A DNA stretch of 64,000 bases, taken from contig JAJPGW010000012.1 in assembly GCA_021325575.1 (NCBI GenBank), positions 62,001-126,000 of the forward strand, written 5' to 3'. Positions 15,462 through 25,668 of the stretch are shown piece by piece; the stretch's first letter is position 1; each line of letters begins with the position of its first letter. The notes under the pieces are model-generated. The model was not told where the DNA came from. It was given only the letters and a program-made list of their open reading frames with translations, and did not search any database. Source of the DNA: Gammaproteobacteria bacterium (GTDB taxonomy: Bacteria; Pseudomonadota; Gammaproteobacteria; DSM-16500). A program made the translations under genes and the position numbers.

Positions 15462-15995
15462 ATGAAAAAAACCCTTTCTCTCTCAAAGGTCTATCAATTT
15501 CTGGAACCAGGCCCGGTTGTGATGGTCTCAACATCTTATAAAAACAAGAATGATATAATGACCATGTCATGGCATACCATGATGGATTTTGAACCGCCGA
15601 TTGTGGGTTGTGTGATTAGTAATCGTAATTATTCTTTCGAAAATTTAATGAAAACAAATGAATGCGTGATAAATATTCCTACTGCTGCACTTGCGAAAAA
15701 AGTTGTTGGCTGCGGCAACACTTCAGGTCGCAAAATCAATAAATTTAATCAATTTCATCTCACTCCGAAATTGGCATCAAAAGTGAAAGCCCCCTTGATT
15801 GATGAATGTTATGTCAATCTTGAATGCAAAGTCATCGATAAAAAACTTGGGAAGAAATACAATTTTTTTATTTTGCAAGTATTGAAAGCATGGATTAATC
15901 CTGCAGAAAAAAATCAAAAAACACTCCATCATCATGGTAAGGGCGTCTTTTCGATTTCTGGTAAAAAAATTAAATTGCCGTCAAAAATGAAATAA
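15462..15995 (+). CDS. Flavin reductase-like FMN-binding split-barrel protein
   Basis: A 177-residue protein of the flavin-reductase/FMN-binding split-barrel family. The N-terminal pattern GPVVMVSTSYKNKNDIMTMSW followed by PPIVGCVISNRNYSFENL is characteristic. The region with CGNTSGRKINKF (about 87-98) matches the loop that in related proteins binds flavin phosphate. Such proteins either reduce free flavins with NAD(P)H or simply bind FMN. It is a single-gene unit with its own promoter, and no monooxygenase partner is adjacent. Confidence 0.8.
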   Translation: MKKTLSLSKVYQFLEPGPVVMVSTSYKNKNDIMTMSWHTMMDFEPPIVGCVISNRNYSFENLMKTNECVINIPTAALAKKVVGCGNTSGRKINKFNQFHLTPKLASKVKAPLIDECYVNLECKVIDKKLGKKYNFFILQVLKAWINPAEKNQKTLHHHGKGVFSISGKKIKLPSKMK

Positions 15996-16074
15996 AATCT
16001 GGATATGTTTTAAAATTTTCGGGTAATATTGCACTATACGACGAAAATTATTTGAGAAATAAGGGAATACTAGA

Positions 16075-17952
16075 ATGTCTCAAAAATTAGTATCTAAGCT
16101 TCCTCTTAAACTACGATGGCAGCTAATGATTATCGGAATCTCATTACTTGCCATCATCTTGTCAATTATATTTCAATTTACTAAAATTTTTTCTCCTGAT
16201 TTTCCGCTATTGATTGCGATTATTTTAGGTGGAATTCCTTCAATTTTTTACATCATCCTAAAATTATTAAAAAGTGACTTAGGCGCAGATTCATTAGCGG
16301 CGATAGCCATCATAACTGCAGTGATATTGCACCAATATCTCGCTGCCGTAATTGTTATTTTAATGTTGGCAAGCGGACAGGCACTGGAATCTTATGCCAT
16401 GCGAAAAGCGTCTTCTGTTCTTTTAGCGTTGGCAGAACGCATGCCCACCATTGTTCATCGAAAAATTTCAACCGGTATCGAAGACATTCCTTTAAATGAT
16501 ATTCAAATTGGTGATTTGATTGCTGTTTATCCTCACGAGACTTGTCCCACCGATGGAATCGTTGTTGAAGGTAAAGGTTCAATGGATGAATCGTATTTAA
16601 CAGGCGAACCGTATCAAATTTCAAAGGTGCCTGGCACAACCGTTTTATCAGGGGCAATTAATGGAGAAACAGTAATTATTTTACGAGCGGAACACGTACC
16701 AGCCGACTCTCGGTATGCATCCATTGTTAAGGTCCTTGAAGAAGCTGAACAAAAACGACCGACTATTAGAAGACTTGGCGATCAAATCGGCGCTGTTTTT
16801 GCACCTATTGCTCTCTTATTTGCATTGGCAACTTGGTATTTTACTGGAGATGCCATCCGTTTTTTAGCGGTATTAGTGATTGCGACACCCTGCCCTTTAT
16901 TAATTGCCATTCCAATTACGGTGATTAGTGCGATTTCAATGGCGGCAAAACAGGCTATCATTATCAAAGATCCCACCGTTTTAGAGCGATTACCAACTTG
17001 TAGAACTGCCATTTTTGATAAAACAGGTACACTCACTTATGGTAAACCTGTTTTGACAGAGATTATTACATCAGAAAAAGTTGATCCCAATATTATTTTG
17101 CAAAATACCGCAAGTCTGGAACGTTATTCTAAACATCCACTAGCCAGTGCAATCCTACAAGCCGCTAAAAAAAATAAATTAATGCTACTGGATGCCACTA
17201 GTATTTCTGAAGAAGCAGGAAAAGGTTTAACAGGTATCATCGGTAATAATACAATTCATATTACCCATCGCAAAAAATTACTTGAACTTAATCCGGAACT
17301 GTCAACACAATTACCACCCACTGCAACAGGATTAGAATGTGTCATTTTAATTAATGGAGAATATGCAGCAACGATGCGTTTTCATGATATTCCGAGACCC
17401 GAAAGTAAATTATTTATTAGCCATCTTAAACCTTCACATCTTTTTAATAAAATAATGCTTGTTTCAGGTGATCGAGAATCCGAAGTAAAATATCTAGGTG
17501 GTCTGCTTGATTTAACAGAACTGCATTACTCACAAAGTCCACAACAAAAGCTTGAAATTGTGCGATCAGAAATTAAAAAAGCCCCTACTCTATTTATGGG
17601 TGATGGCATTAATGATGCGCCAGCATTAACTGCAGCGACAGTCGGCATTGCTTTTGGACAATTTAGCAATGTGACCGCGGAGGCCGCAGGTGCCGTAATA
17701 ATGGAAAATTCACTTAATAAGGTTGAAGTCTTGATTCACCTTGCTCTCGCAACTCGCAAAATCGTTTTACAAAGTGCTATTGGCGGCATGATGTTGAGCA
17801 TCATCGGAATGGGTTTTGCAGCAGCAGGATTTATCTCCCCCGTCATAGGTGCGATTTTGCAAGAAGTAATCGACATTCTTGCTATTCTAAATGCACTTCG
17901 TCTTATCTGGGGAAGTCAAATTGAAACCGATTTAAATCCTGAAATTAACTAA
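16075..17952 (+). CDS. P1B-type (heavy-metal) cation-transporting ATPase without N-terminal metal-binding domain
   Basis: A 625-residue P-type ATPase. Visible are the actuator motif TGEP near 176, the phosphorylation site DKTGTLT with Asp315, the P1B His-Pro motif KHPLAS near 352, and the hinge GDGINDAP near 511. The intramembrane metal motif reads TPCPLL (271-276), with a single Cys where Cu+ or Zn2+ pumps have CPC. There is no HMA or His-rich N-terminal domain; the first helix starts near residue 17. Substrate is thus uncertain (Zn/Co/Cd group or another divalent metal). It is followed by a convergent NTF2-like gene that overlaps its last 8 bases. Confidence 0.88.
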   Translation: MSQKLVSKLPLKLRWQLMIIGISLLAIILSIIFQFTKIFSPDFPLLIAIILGGIPSIFYIILKLLKSDLGADSLAAIAIITAVILHQYLAAVIVILMLASGQALESYAMRKASSVLLALAERMPTIVHRKISTGIEDIPLNDIQIGDLIAVYPHETCPTDGIVVEGKGSMDESYLTGEPYQISKVPGTTVLSGAINGETVIILRAEHVPADSRYASIVKVLEEAEQKRPTIRRLGDQIGAVFAPIALLFALATWYFTGDAIRFLAVLVIATPCPLLIAIPITVISAISMAAKQAIIIKDPTVLERLPTCRTAIFDKTGTLTYGKPVLTEIITSEKVDPNIILQNTASLERYSKHPLASAILQAAKKNKLMLLDATSISEEAGKGLTGIIGNNTIHITHRKKLLELNPELSTQLPPTATGLECVILINGEYAATMRFHDIPRPESKLFISHLKPSHLFNKIMLVSGDRESEVKYLGGLLDLTELHYSQSPQQKLEIVRSEIKKAPTLFMGDGINDAPALTAATVGIAFGQFSNVTAEAAGAVIMENSLNKVEVLIHLALATRKIVLQSAIGGMMLSIIGMGFAAAGFISPVIGAILQEVIDILAILNALRLIWGSQIETDLNPEIN

Positions 17953-18367
17953 CCGGAAACGAATGGTTAGGTGCATTTCTAAAATCCGGAAAGGATGCAT
18001 GCATATGGGCAATTTTCCAAATCCCTTGTTCTTTTTCGATTGAAATGGTGGCTCGCAAATGTTCGAAAAAATGCTCTCGGCCATCAATCATAAGCTTTGC
18101 ATTGCAAACCGCGGCGGCCCAGGATGCTTCTCTGGGTGTGGTGACAAATTTAACGATTTCTAACTCCCCTTTTTCAGATTGGCTCCAGTCACGTTTCAAT
18201 TGTGCTTCAATCTGATTTAACCCGACCCGATATTCGTCGATGGCAGTTCCCCACAGATTACAATTTTCAGTAAAAATCGCCAGTAAGCCATTTAAATCGC
18301 GTTTTTTGTATAAACTACAGAATTCTTTAAAAATAATTTTAGGAATGTTGGTTTCTGGCATTTTCAT
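17945..18367 (-). CDS. NTF2/SnoaL-like protein
   Basis: A 140-residue protein with the cone-shaped NTF2-like pattern: helix IIFKEFCSLYKKRDLNGLLAIF, then FTENCNLWGT, and a final beta sheet with ISIEKEQGIWKIAHMHAS. Calcium/calmodulin-kinase association-domain and SnoaL-like proteins share this fold; no catalytic residues can be assigned. ATG at 18367 is preceded by AGGAG. It lies 63 bases downstream of the LuxR-type gene on the same strand and may share its transcript. Its stop overlaps the P-type ATPase 3' end by 8 bases. Confidence 0.7.
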   Translation of the reverse strand: MKMPETNIPKIIFKEFCSLYKKRDLNGLLAIFTENCNLWGTAIDEYRVGLNQIEAQLKRDWSQSEKGELEIVKFVTTPREASWAAAVCNAKLMIDGREHFFEHLRATISIEKEQGIWKIAHMHASFPDFRNAPNHSFPVS

Positions 18368-18430
18368 TTAATTCTCCTGATTAATGAAGAGAATTATAAT
18401 TTTTCAATAAAGAATTTTTGTCAGGGAAAA

Positions 18431-19186
18431 TTACGGACTAATTAATAAGGCTTTTTCAAGTTCCCTCAAAGTGTCAAACCCAGTGCGGTGTTTAATTCTT
18501 TGCACATAAGTTTCAACCGTTCTTGATGATAAATCCAATGTTCTGGCAGCTTCTTTATAGGAATAGCCTTGTGATAATAATCGCGCTGATGCAAGTTCTT
18601 GGGGTGTGATATAGCTTTCTCCGTATTTGCCATGGATGACAATTTTTCCGTTATTTAAACACATCGTCTGATAATTCTGATCACGAAATTTTTCAGGTAA
18701 TGCAATGGGATTTTTAGTAACCAATTGGATAAGATCTTTGTTATCACGATCAAATTCATGAATAAATTCTTCGATTGCTTTTAGTTTATTTAGATAAAAC
18801 GTGCCGGGATTTTCTTGCTCCTTTGGTAGCGCAACGGCAATCATGTCATAATAATTTTTAGTCCGGCGAACATAGGTCAAGCCGTTGTGAATCTTAAATT
18901 TTTCACGGACAATTTTCACAGGCGTTTCGGGTAGTTTTTCATCCCATAAAAACCAATAAGATGGCGCATCTTCAAACGAGGAATAAACAGCGGGTCGATC
19001 ACCGACTTCCTGAAAATATTCAAAAGCAGAAGTATTATTCGTTAATAAACTGACTGAACCATCTGCAAAACAACGAAGATACTGAAAATAGTGAAATCCA
19101 AATGAATTTAAAAAATGTTGACTGATTTCCTGGATTTTACTTTTTAATTCAAAAACAGGGTGTTTTTGTGAAATAATTAAAGTCAT
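18431..19186 (-). CDS. LuxR-type transcriptional regulator
   Basis: A 251-residue protein with a C-terminal LuxR/NarL-type helix-turn-helix at about 188-245 (TPQELASARLLSQGYSYKEA, then RTVETYVQRIKHRTG). The N-terminal 180 residues form a sensor-like domain that has no receiver Asp signature; by size and position it resembles the autoinducer-binding/PAS-like domains of solo LuxR proteins. No LuxI-type synthase lies in the window, so any ligand would come from elsewhere or be host-derived (inference). Target genes are unknown; the NTF2-like gene downstream is a candidate. Confidence 0.8.
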   Translation of the reverse strand: MTLIISQKHPVFELKSKIQEISQHFLNSFGFHYFQYLRCFADGSVSLLTNNTSAFEYFQEVGDRPAVYSSFEDAPSYWFLWDEKLPETPVKIVREKFKIHNGLTYVRRTKNYYDMIAVALPKEQENPGTFYLNKLKAIEEFIHEFDRDNKDLIQLVTKNPIALPEKFRDQNYQTMCLNNGKIVIHGKYGESYITPQELASARLLSQGYSYKEAARTLDLSSRTVETYVQRIKHRTGFDTLRELEKALLISP

Positions 19187-19262
19187 AGGAGTCTTGTTAT
19201 ATGGATGGCTATATCAGATAATAATATCAACCTACTCTATCGATTTCAATCGTGAGCACTAA

Positions 19263-19628
19263 ATGGATCCATTTAAAAAATTAACAGACCTTGAAAAAGA
19301 AGCCGCTGATTTTGGTTTTAAGTGGGAAACTACCCAACAAATCATGGCCCAAATTAAAAGTGAAATCGCTGAAATCGAAGTTCATCTCAACGATCAGGAC
19401 CAATTAAAATTACAAGATGAAATTGGTGATTTGTTACATGCTGTTTGTTCGCTATGTGTTTTTTGTGAAATTGATCCTGAAAAAACGCTTATTCACAGTA
19501 TTAAAAAATTTGAGAAACGTTTTCGTGCTGTCCAGCAATTGGCAAGACAAGAAGGATTAACAACCTTACAAGGTCAATCATTTCAAAAATTGATGGCCTT
19601 GTGGGATCAAGCGAAAAAAATTTTATAA
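19263..19628 (+). CDS. MazG-like nucleotide pyrophosphohydrolase
   Basis: A 121-residue all-alpha protein with one MazG domain. The metal-binding ExxE...DExxD pattern is visible as KSEIAEIE near 37-44 and DEIGDLLHAV near 56-65. It corresponds to one MazG repeat; E. coli MazG has two and 263 residues. Its tail FEKRFRAVQQLARQEG matches the end of canonical MazG domains. It probably hydrolyses (d)NTPs to monophosphates as house-cleaning. It is divergent from the LuxR-type gene, and its own ribosome-binding site (GTGAGC) is weak. Confidence 0.8.
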   Translation: MDPFKKLTDLEKEAADFGFKWETTQQIMAQIKSEIAEIEVHLNDQDQLKLQDEIGDLLHAVCSLCVFCEIDPEKTLIHSIKKFEKRFRAVQQLARQEGLTTLQGQSFQKLMALWDQAKKIL

Positions 19629-19673
19629 TTGCTTGAACAAAACGATCATCCAAGCAATTATTAAAAAAAATAA

Positions 19674-20144
19674 TTAATCTTGTGCGTCCGATTTTTTCTT
19701 ATAGGTTGAATTCGCTGGGATATCTGTTGCCGAATAAACACTGAGAATTTTTAACGGCTTGTTCTTGTTCATATTTATCACATTATGTGCGACACCCTGA
19801 GGAATAAAAATCATATCGCCTGACTTGACGAGAGTTGGTTTACCATCCAAGATTGCGTTGCCGTTCCCTTCAACAACAAAAATGATTTGATCAAATTTAT
19901 GCGTTTCCATGCCAATTTCATTTGCAGGGTTGGTTGCAGGCGTTATATTCATAAAAACAATTTGTGCATCTTTCCCTGTAAAAAACGCTAATTTCCAGTT
20001 TTCATTTTGTTTAACTTTATCAAATATTTGGTTGGAAACCCCTGCCTGAATTTGATTATCACTGGCAAAAGATGGTACATTAATAAAAAATAGTGTTAAA
20101 AAAAACGCTAGAACAATTCCAGTAGTTCGATTAATAAATGTCAT
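19674..20144 (-). CDS. Exported cupin-domain protein
   Basis: A 156-residue protein with a signal peptide (residues 1-27, cleavage plausible after FASD or SFAS) and one cupin barrel. The motifs are the GMETHKFDQIIFVVEGNG strand pair and the GDMIFIPQGVAHNVIN strand pair, which carry metal-ligand His and Glu positions. Periplasmic single-domain cupins have varied roles (isomerase, sugar or organic acid binding, sensing), so the specific activity is unknown. It is convergent with mazG and divergent from the alpha/beta hydrolase. Confidence 0.78.
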   Translation of the reverse strand: MTFINRTTGIVLAFFLTLFFINVPSFASDNQIQAGVSNQIFDKVKQNENWKLAFFTGKDAQIVFMNITPATNPANEIGMETHKFDQIIFVVEGNGNAILDGKPTLVKSGDMIFIPQGVAHNVINMNKNKPLKILSVYSATDIPANSTYKKKSDAQD

Positions 20145-20212
20145 AAGTGCTCTCCCTAATTAGCTTTTTTAGTATACATTAATATTTGATTTAATTGGGA
20201 TATACTTACTTT

Positions 20213-21022
20213 ATGAAATATTTAATTTATATAGCCATTAGCTATTCTATATTTGTGACTGTTTTATTCTTTTTTCAACGTAATTTACTTTATTTTCCAT
20301 CTAACGCACATCCTAAACCCAGCGATTGGCGTGTGCCCGATATGCGAGAAGTGACTTTGAAAACGCAAGATGGATTATCCTTAACCGCATGGTATAAAAC
20401 GGCTGAAAAAAACAAACCCACTATCATTTATTTTCATGGTAATGCTTTTCATCTTGGCGGACGAGGACCCACTGTCCGTCCCTATCTTGATGCGGGATTT
20501 GGCGTTTTGCTCGTCAGCTATCGAGGTTATGCTGGTAATCCAGGTAAACCCACCGAAGAAGGATTATATAACGATGCGCGTGCTGCCATTCAGTTTGTCA
20601 CATCAGAAAAAGTGCCATTGGATCATATTGTGCTTTACGGCGAATCATTAGGGACCGGGATTGCGATCCAAATGGCAACCGAATATCCGGTGGCAGCCCT
20701 TGTTTTATATGCACCCTATACTTCCATCACCGATGTTGGACAATATCACTATTTTTATTTACCCGTCAGATTATTACTGCGCGATCGATTTGATTCTCTG
20801 TCTAAAATTAAAAATGTCCACGCACCCTTACTCATTATCCATAGTGAACAAGATGAACTGATTCCTGTCGCACTCTCCAAAGAATTGTTAGCAGCAGCCA
20901 ATCCGCCCAAAGAAGCCATTTTCTTGAAAAATTTAAAACATAATGATTATCAAGATATGAGCAAAGAAGTCATGAAGTTTATTTCAGAAAATATTCATTC
21001 TGATGCTGGAAATAAACGATAA
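20213..21022 (+). CDS. Membrane-anchored alpha/beta hydrolase (ABHD13/YfhR-like)
   Basis: A 269-residue serine hydrolase with an N-terminal membrane anchor (residues 4-22) and the FFQRNLLYFPS motif typical of the BEM46/YfhR/ABHD13 group. The nucleophile elbow is YGESLGTG (Ser near 149), the acid is in HSEQDELIP, and the catalytic His is in LKHNDY. The oxyanion motif YFHGNAFH is present. Substrates of this group are poorly known (esters, palmitoyl thioesters). I chose ATG at 20213; a TTG six codons earlier is open but less likely. The last 28 bases overlap the 3' end of the convergent MFS gene. Confidence 0.82.
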   Translation: MKYLIYIAISYSIFVTVLFFFQRNLLYFPSNAHPKPSDWRVPDMREVTLKTQDGLSLTAWYKTAEKNKPTIIYFHGNAFHLGGRGPTVRPYLDAGFGVLLVSYRGYAGNPGKPTEEGLYNDARAAIQFVTSEKVPLDHIVLYGESLGTGIAIQMATEYPVAALVLYAPYTSITDVGQYHYFYLPVRLLLRDRFDSLSKIKNVHAPLLIIHSEQDELIPVALSKELLAAANPPKEAIFLKNLKHNDYQDMSKEVMKFISENIHSDAGNKR

Positions 21023-22263
21023 ATTTCGGCTGTTCTTGAGGTTTTTTTAATAAATGTCAGCAGCGTCATCACAGCGAGTGACGCAAAGAAGATTAAATAA
21101 ACCGGCACAACCCATGGATTAGCAAATTTATTCAAAATAACAGAAATCATGAAAGGTGCACTACCGCCCGCTAATGTGACGCCTAGGTTATAACCCAACG
21201 TTGTACCTGTGTAACGATTTTGTGTCGAAAACATTTCTGCAACTGCAGCATTCATAGGGCCACCAAAAGCACCACTGCACATGGCTAAACCCCCTAACCC
21301 AAGCATAATCCCAAGCGGTTCGCCTGTTTGAATCAGAGTAAACATCGGCATCACCAATAAAATCATGGCAAATGCTGCAAAAAGCAGCGTATTTTTTCTG
21401 CCAAATCGATCAGACAGATGACCTGATATCAGTGCGGTGATAATCGAAATGCCTGTCGCTATTGAACTATATTTTAATGCTTCATGAATAGGAATAGACA
21501 AATGCGTTTGTAAATAAGAAGAAAAATAAGTATAAATCACATAAGCGGAAACGCCATTATACCCACTCACACAAAAACAGCGCAGCAAAGCCAGTTTATC
21601 GTTTTTTAATAAAAGTTTTAAAGGATTCTGCGCCATTTTATTTTCGGAAATATTGGTTGGCATATTTCGTCGTAAAAAATATCCTGTCACACCAATTAAT
21701 AAACCCCCAGCAACAAAAGGTAGACGCCAATGCCATTGTGGAAGAGTGTCTGCCGTATATCCTTTCGTTAGCAGCATCATGACAAAAGATCCGGAAAGAA
21801 TCCCAAGACCGCAAGAAAAACTAGTAAAACTACATAAAAATCCGCAATTTTTAGCACTATTTTCGATAACATAAATACTGCCGCCATTATACTCGGCACT
21901 CACCGAAAACCCCTGCAACATCCGCAAAGCGATTAAGGTAACAGGTGCACCCATTCCCCAATACGAATAAGTGGGAATCAATCCGCATAACATCGTGGTG
22001 GTGGCCATCAACACAATGGAGTTGGTCAGTGCAGTCCGTCGACCATAATGATCACCAACATATCCCCAAAAAAGCGCACCTATGGGTCTGATTGCAAAAC
22101 TAATTGCAAAAATGCCCCACACCATCAAAATCCCAGTTTTAGGATCATTGCTTGGAAAAAAATAATGTGCAATAAGAGGAGCACAAAATCCATAAAGTGT
22201 GAAATCAAAAAATTCTAAATAATTACCTAAGGCACTTCCCAATATAAATTTTTTGAGGGACAT
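20995..22263 (-). CDS. MFS transporter of the metabolite:H+ symporter (ProP/KgtP-like) group
   Basis: A 422-residue, 12-helix major-facilitator protein starting MSLKKFILGSALGNYLEFFD. The signatures RPIGALFWGYVGDHYGRR after helix 2 and GHLSDRFGRKNTL in the second half are the MFS loop motifs. Early LEFFDFTLYGF is typical of the ProP/ShiA/KgtP family, so likely substrates are osmolytes or organic acids such as proline, betaine or 2-oxoglutarate. The start is at 22263, with GAGGT upstream, one base after the purT stop. The purT-MFS pair is thus tightly coupled. A longer frame beginning inside purT was not used. Confidence 0.85.
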   Translation of the reverse strand: MSLKKFILGSALGNYLEFFDFTLYGFCAPLIAHYFFPSNDPKTGILMVWGIFAISFAIRPIGALFWGYVGDHYGRRTALTNSIVLMATTTMLCGLIPTYSYWGMGAPVTLIALRMLQGFSVSAEYNGGSIYVIENSAKNCGFLCSFTSFSCGLGILSGSFVMMLLTKGYTADTLPQWHWRLPFVAGGLLIGVTGYFLRRNMPTNISENKMAQNPLKLLLKNDKLALLRCFCVSGYNGVSAYVIYTYFSSYLQTHLSIPIHEALKYSSIATGISIITALISGHLSDRFGRKNTLLFAAFAMILLVMPMFTLIQTGEPLGIMLGLGGLAMCSGAFGGPMNAAVAEMFSTQNRYTGTTLGYNLGVTLAGGSAPFMISVILNKFANPWVVPVYLIFFASLAVMTLLTFIKKTSRTAEIYRLFPASE

Positions 22264-22264
22264 T

Positions 22265-23449
22265 TTATAAAACCTCAACTTCAAGACAAGATAAGGCGGT
22301 TCTTGCTTTGCTACGCGCGGCTTCGATAGTTTCACCTAAACTTAACATGACGCCAAGACGTCTTTCGCCTTTTATTTCGGGTTTACCAAATAAACGTAAT
22401 TGCGTATCAGGAAAATTCAGCGCTTTTTCGATATGATGATAACGGATCTGTGATCCATGGCCTTCTGCAATCAATGCGCACGATGCAGCAGGTCCAAATT
22501 GACGAATGCTCGGAATAGGCAATCCCAAAATGGCTCGGACATGTAACGCAAATTCCGACAGATCTTGTGAAATCAGGGTCACTAATCCTGTATCATGCGG
22601 TCGGGGAGAGACTTCACTGAAATAGACTTCATCCTTTTTAATAAAAAATTCAACGCCAAAAACACCATAGCCACCTAATTCATCGGTAATCATTTTGGCC
22701 ATCGTACGGGCTTTTTCAAGTACCTCAAAGCGCATCGGATGCGGTTGCCAGGATTCGCGATAATCCCCCTTCACTTGCAAATGCCCAATCGGATCACAAA
22801 ATGCGGTGCCTGCGATATGGCGGACAGTCAATAAAGTTATTTCATAATCAAATGGAATAAATGCTTCAACAATCACACGAGCTTGTTGCGCACGCGCACC
22901 GGTTTGTGCAACGTTCCAAGCTGAATCAAGTTGATTTAAATCACGCACTACACTTTGACCTTTGCCCGATGAACTCATAATCGGTTTGATGACACAGGGT
23001 AACCCAATTTTTTTGACAGCCTGATGCAATTCATCCAGAGAATCTGCAAATTGATAGGGAGATGTTAATAATTTTAATTTTTCTGATGCTAATCGTCTTA
23101 TACCTTCGCGATTCATGGTCAATGCAGTTGCATGTGCCGTTGGAACAACGTGATAGCCTTCTTTTTCTAGCTCCACTAACGTCCCTGTTGCAATTGCCTC
23201 AATTTCCGGCACGATAAAATGTGGCGCTTCTTTTTCGACGATCGCGCGCAAGGCTTTAGCGTCTAACATGGAAATAACATGACTTCGATGCGCAATTTGC
23301 ATCGCAGGCGCATTTGAATAGCGATCAACTGCAATCACTTCAATTCCTAAGCGTTGCGCTTCAATCGCTATTTCTTTTCCTAATTCACCTGCGCCTAACA
23401 AAAGCATTTTAGTGGCAGCTAAAGTATTCGGAGTTCCCAGTGTAATCAA
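22265..23449 (-). CDS. purT: Formate-dependent phosphoribosylglycinamide formyltransferase (GAR transformylase 2)
   Basis: A 394-residue ATP-grasp enzyme that formylates GAR using formate and ATP, the folate-independent third step of purine synthesis. It is strongly recognisable along its length: [20 protein letters not shown] (nucleotide domain), [44 protein letters not shown] (ATP-grasp loop), [20 protein letters not shown] (metal ligands) and [14 protein letters not shown] near the end. The start is TTG at 23447-23449, which makes the N-terminus align with E. coli PurT. It sits between a UDP-glucuronate decarboxylase gene upstream and an MFS gene downstream on the same strand. Confidence 0.95.
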   Translation of the reverse strand: MITLGTPNTLAATKMLLLGAGELGKEIAIEAQRLGIEVIAVDRYSNAPAMQIAHRSHVISMLDAKALRAIVEKEAPHFIVPEIEAIATGTLVELEKEGYHVVPTAHATALTMNREGIRRLASEKLKLLTSPYQFADSLDELHQAVKKIGLPCVIKPIMSSSGKGQSVVRDLNQLDSAWNVAQTGARAQQARVIVEAFIPFDYEITLLTVRHIAGTAFCDPIGHLQVKGDYRESWQPHPMRFEVLEKARTMAKMITDELGGYGVFGVEFFIKKDEVYFSEVSPRPHDTGLVTLISQDLSEFALHVRAILGLPIPSIRQFGPAASCALIAEGHGSQIRYHHIEKALNFPDTQLRLFGKPEIKGERRLGVMLSLGETIEAARSKARTALSCLEVEVL

Positions 23450-23492
23450 TGATTTTTTTCCAATACGATAAAAATTTTATCTCTTTTCATTA

Positions 23493-24476
<984 letters not shown>

Positions 24477-24611
24477 CAGTTACCTTCCTTTGTCTTTCCT
24501 GTAAAAAGAATTGTGCTGCTCTCGGAAATAAAAATCAAGAATAAACACTCTCCATTGCTTATCTCGTTAGATCTCGATATGCTGGTGATTAGAAGCACAC
24601 AGGGATGAAAT

Positions 24612-25658
24612 ATGTTCGCATCACTCTCTCTTGTTTCATTAATTCCCATCTTTGTTGTGGCGGCTCTTGCCATTTGGCTGGCCGGTATCAAACTATCGCA
24701 AACAGTTGACATTATTGATAGACGATTTAATTTAGGTGAAGCAATTGGTGGTATTATTTTTTTAGCCTTTGTTACCAATCTTCCTGAAATTTCCATTGTT
24801 TTGAGCGCATCCCTGCGTAACGAGGTAGGCATTGCAATCGGTAATATACTTGGCGGCATTGCGATTCAAACCGTCGTTCTTGTTATTCTGGATTTGGGAT
24901 TAGGCCGAAAAGCGATATTGACTCACGAATCCTATTCATTACAACTGGTACTAGAAGGGGTTTTAGTCATTATCGTGCTCGCAATTGCCATGATGGGCAC
25001 ACAATTACCAAATTCTTTTATTTTTATGCGAATCGCGCCAGGAGACTTTTTAATTGTAATAGCATGGCTAACAGGGAGCTGGTTAATTAATAAAGCACGA
25101 ACTCAATTACCCTGGCAAAGAAAAAAAGTGGTCAGTGATTTTGATTATCCGAAACACAGACGCAGTCTGAAAACAATGAATAAAAAAAGTACGTTTGCGA
25201 TTTTGTTTTTATTTATTTTTTCATCACTAATAACGCTCTTAGCCGGTGTTGTTTCAGAACAAAGCGGGAGCGCCATCGCTACGAAAATTGGTTGGACCGG
25301 TGTTTTGTTTGGATCAACTATCTTAGCTGCGGTTACCTCGCTGCCAGAGATTTCAACTGGTCTTGCTGCGGTGAAAATTGGCGATTTTACCCTGGCGATC
25401 AGCGATATTTTTGGCGGAAATGCATTTTTGCCGGTGTTATTTTTACCGGCAACACTTTTGTCAGGCGAATCAGTCTTGTCTAATGCCCAACATAGTGATA
25501 TCTATCTTTCCTGTTTAGGAATATTGCTGACCTGCATTTATCTTTATGGATTGATTTTCAGGTCCAAGCGACAAATATTTTGGGTTGGCATCGACTCAAT
25601 GGTGGTATTGGTGTTATATATTCTTGGCACCATTGGATTATTTATGATCGCGCAATAA
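24612..25658 (+). CDS. CaCA-superfamily Ca2+/cation antiporter
   Basis: A 348-residue membrane protein with about 10-11 helices and the two inverted alpha-repeats of the Na+/Ca2+ exchanger superfamily. Repeat 1 has FVTNLPEISIVLSA then GNILGGIAIQ; repeat 2 has AAVTSLPEISTGLAA then SDIFGGNAFLP. The Glu in each LPEIS is the cation-coordinating residue. The hydrophilic link at about 165-190 lies between the two halves. It probably exchanges Ca2+ (or another cation) for H+ or Na+ across the inner membrane. It is a single-gene unit ending 10 bases before the convergent ppsA. Confidence 0.85.
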   Translation: MFASLSLVSLIPIFVVAALAIWLAGIKLSQTVDIIDRRFNLGEAIGGIIFLAFVTNLPEISIVLSASLRNEVGIAIGNILGGIAIQTVVLVILDLGLGRKAILTHESYSLQLVLEGVLVIIVLAIAMMGTQLPNSFIFMRIAPGDFLIVIAWLTGSWLINKARTQLPWQRKKVVSDFDYPKHRRSLKTMNKKSTFAILFLFIFSSLITLLAGVVSEQSGSAIATKIGWTGVLFGSTILAAVTSLPEISTGLAAVKIGDFTLAISDIFGGNAFLPVLFLPATLLSGESVLSNAQHSDIYLSCLGILLTCIYLYGLIFRSKRQIFWVGIDSMVVLVLYILGTIGLFMIAQ

Positions 25659-25668
25659 AGTTTTTATT

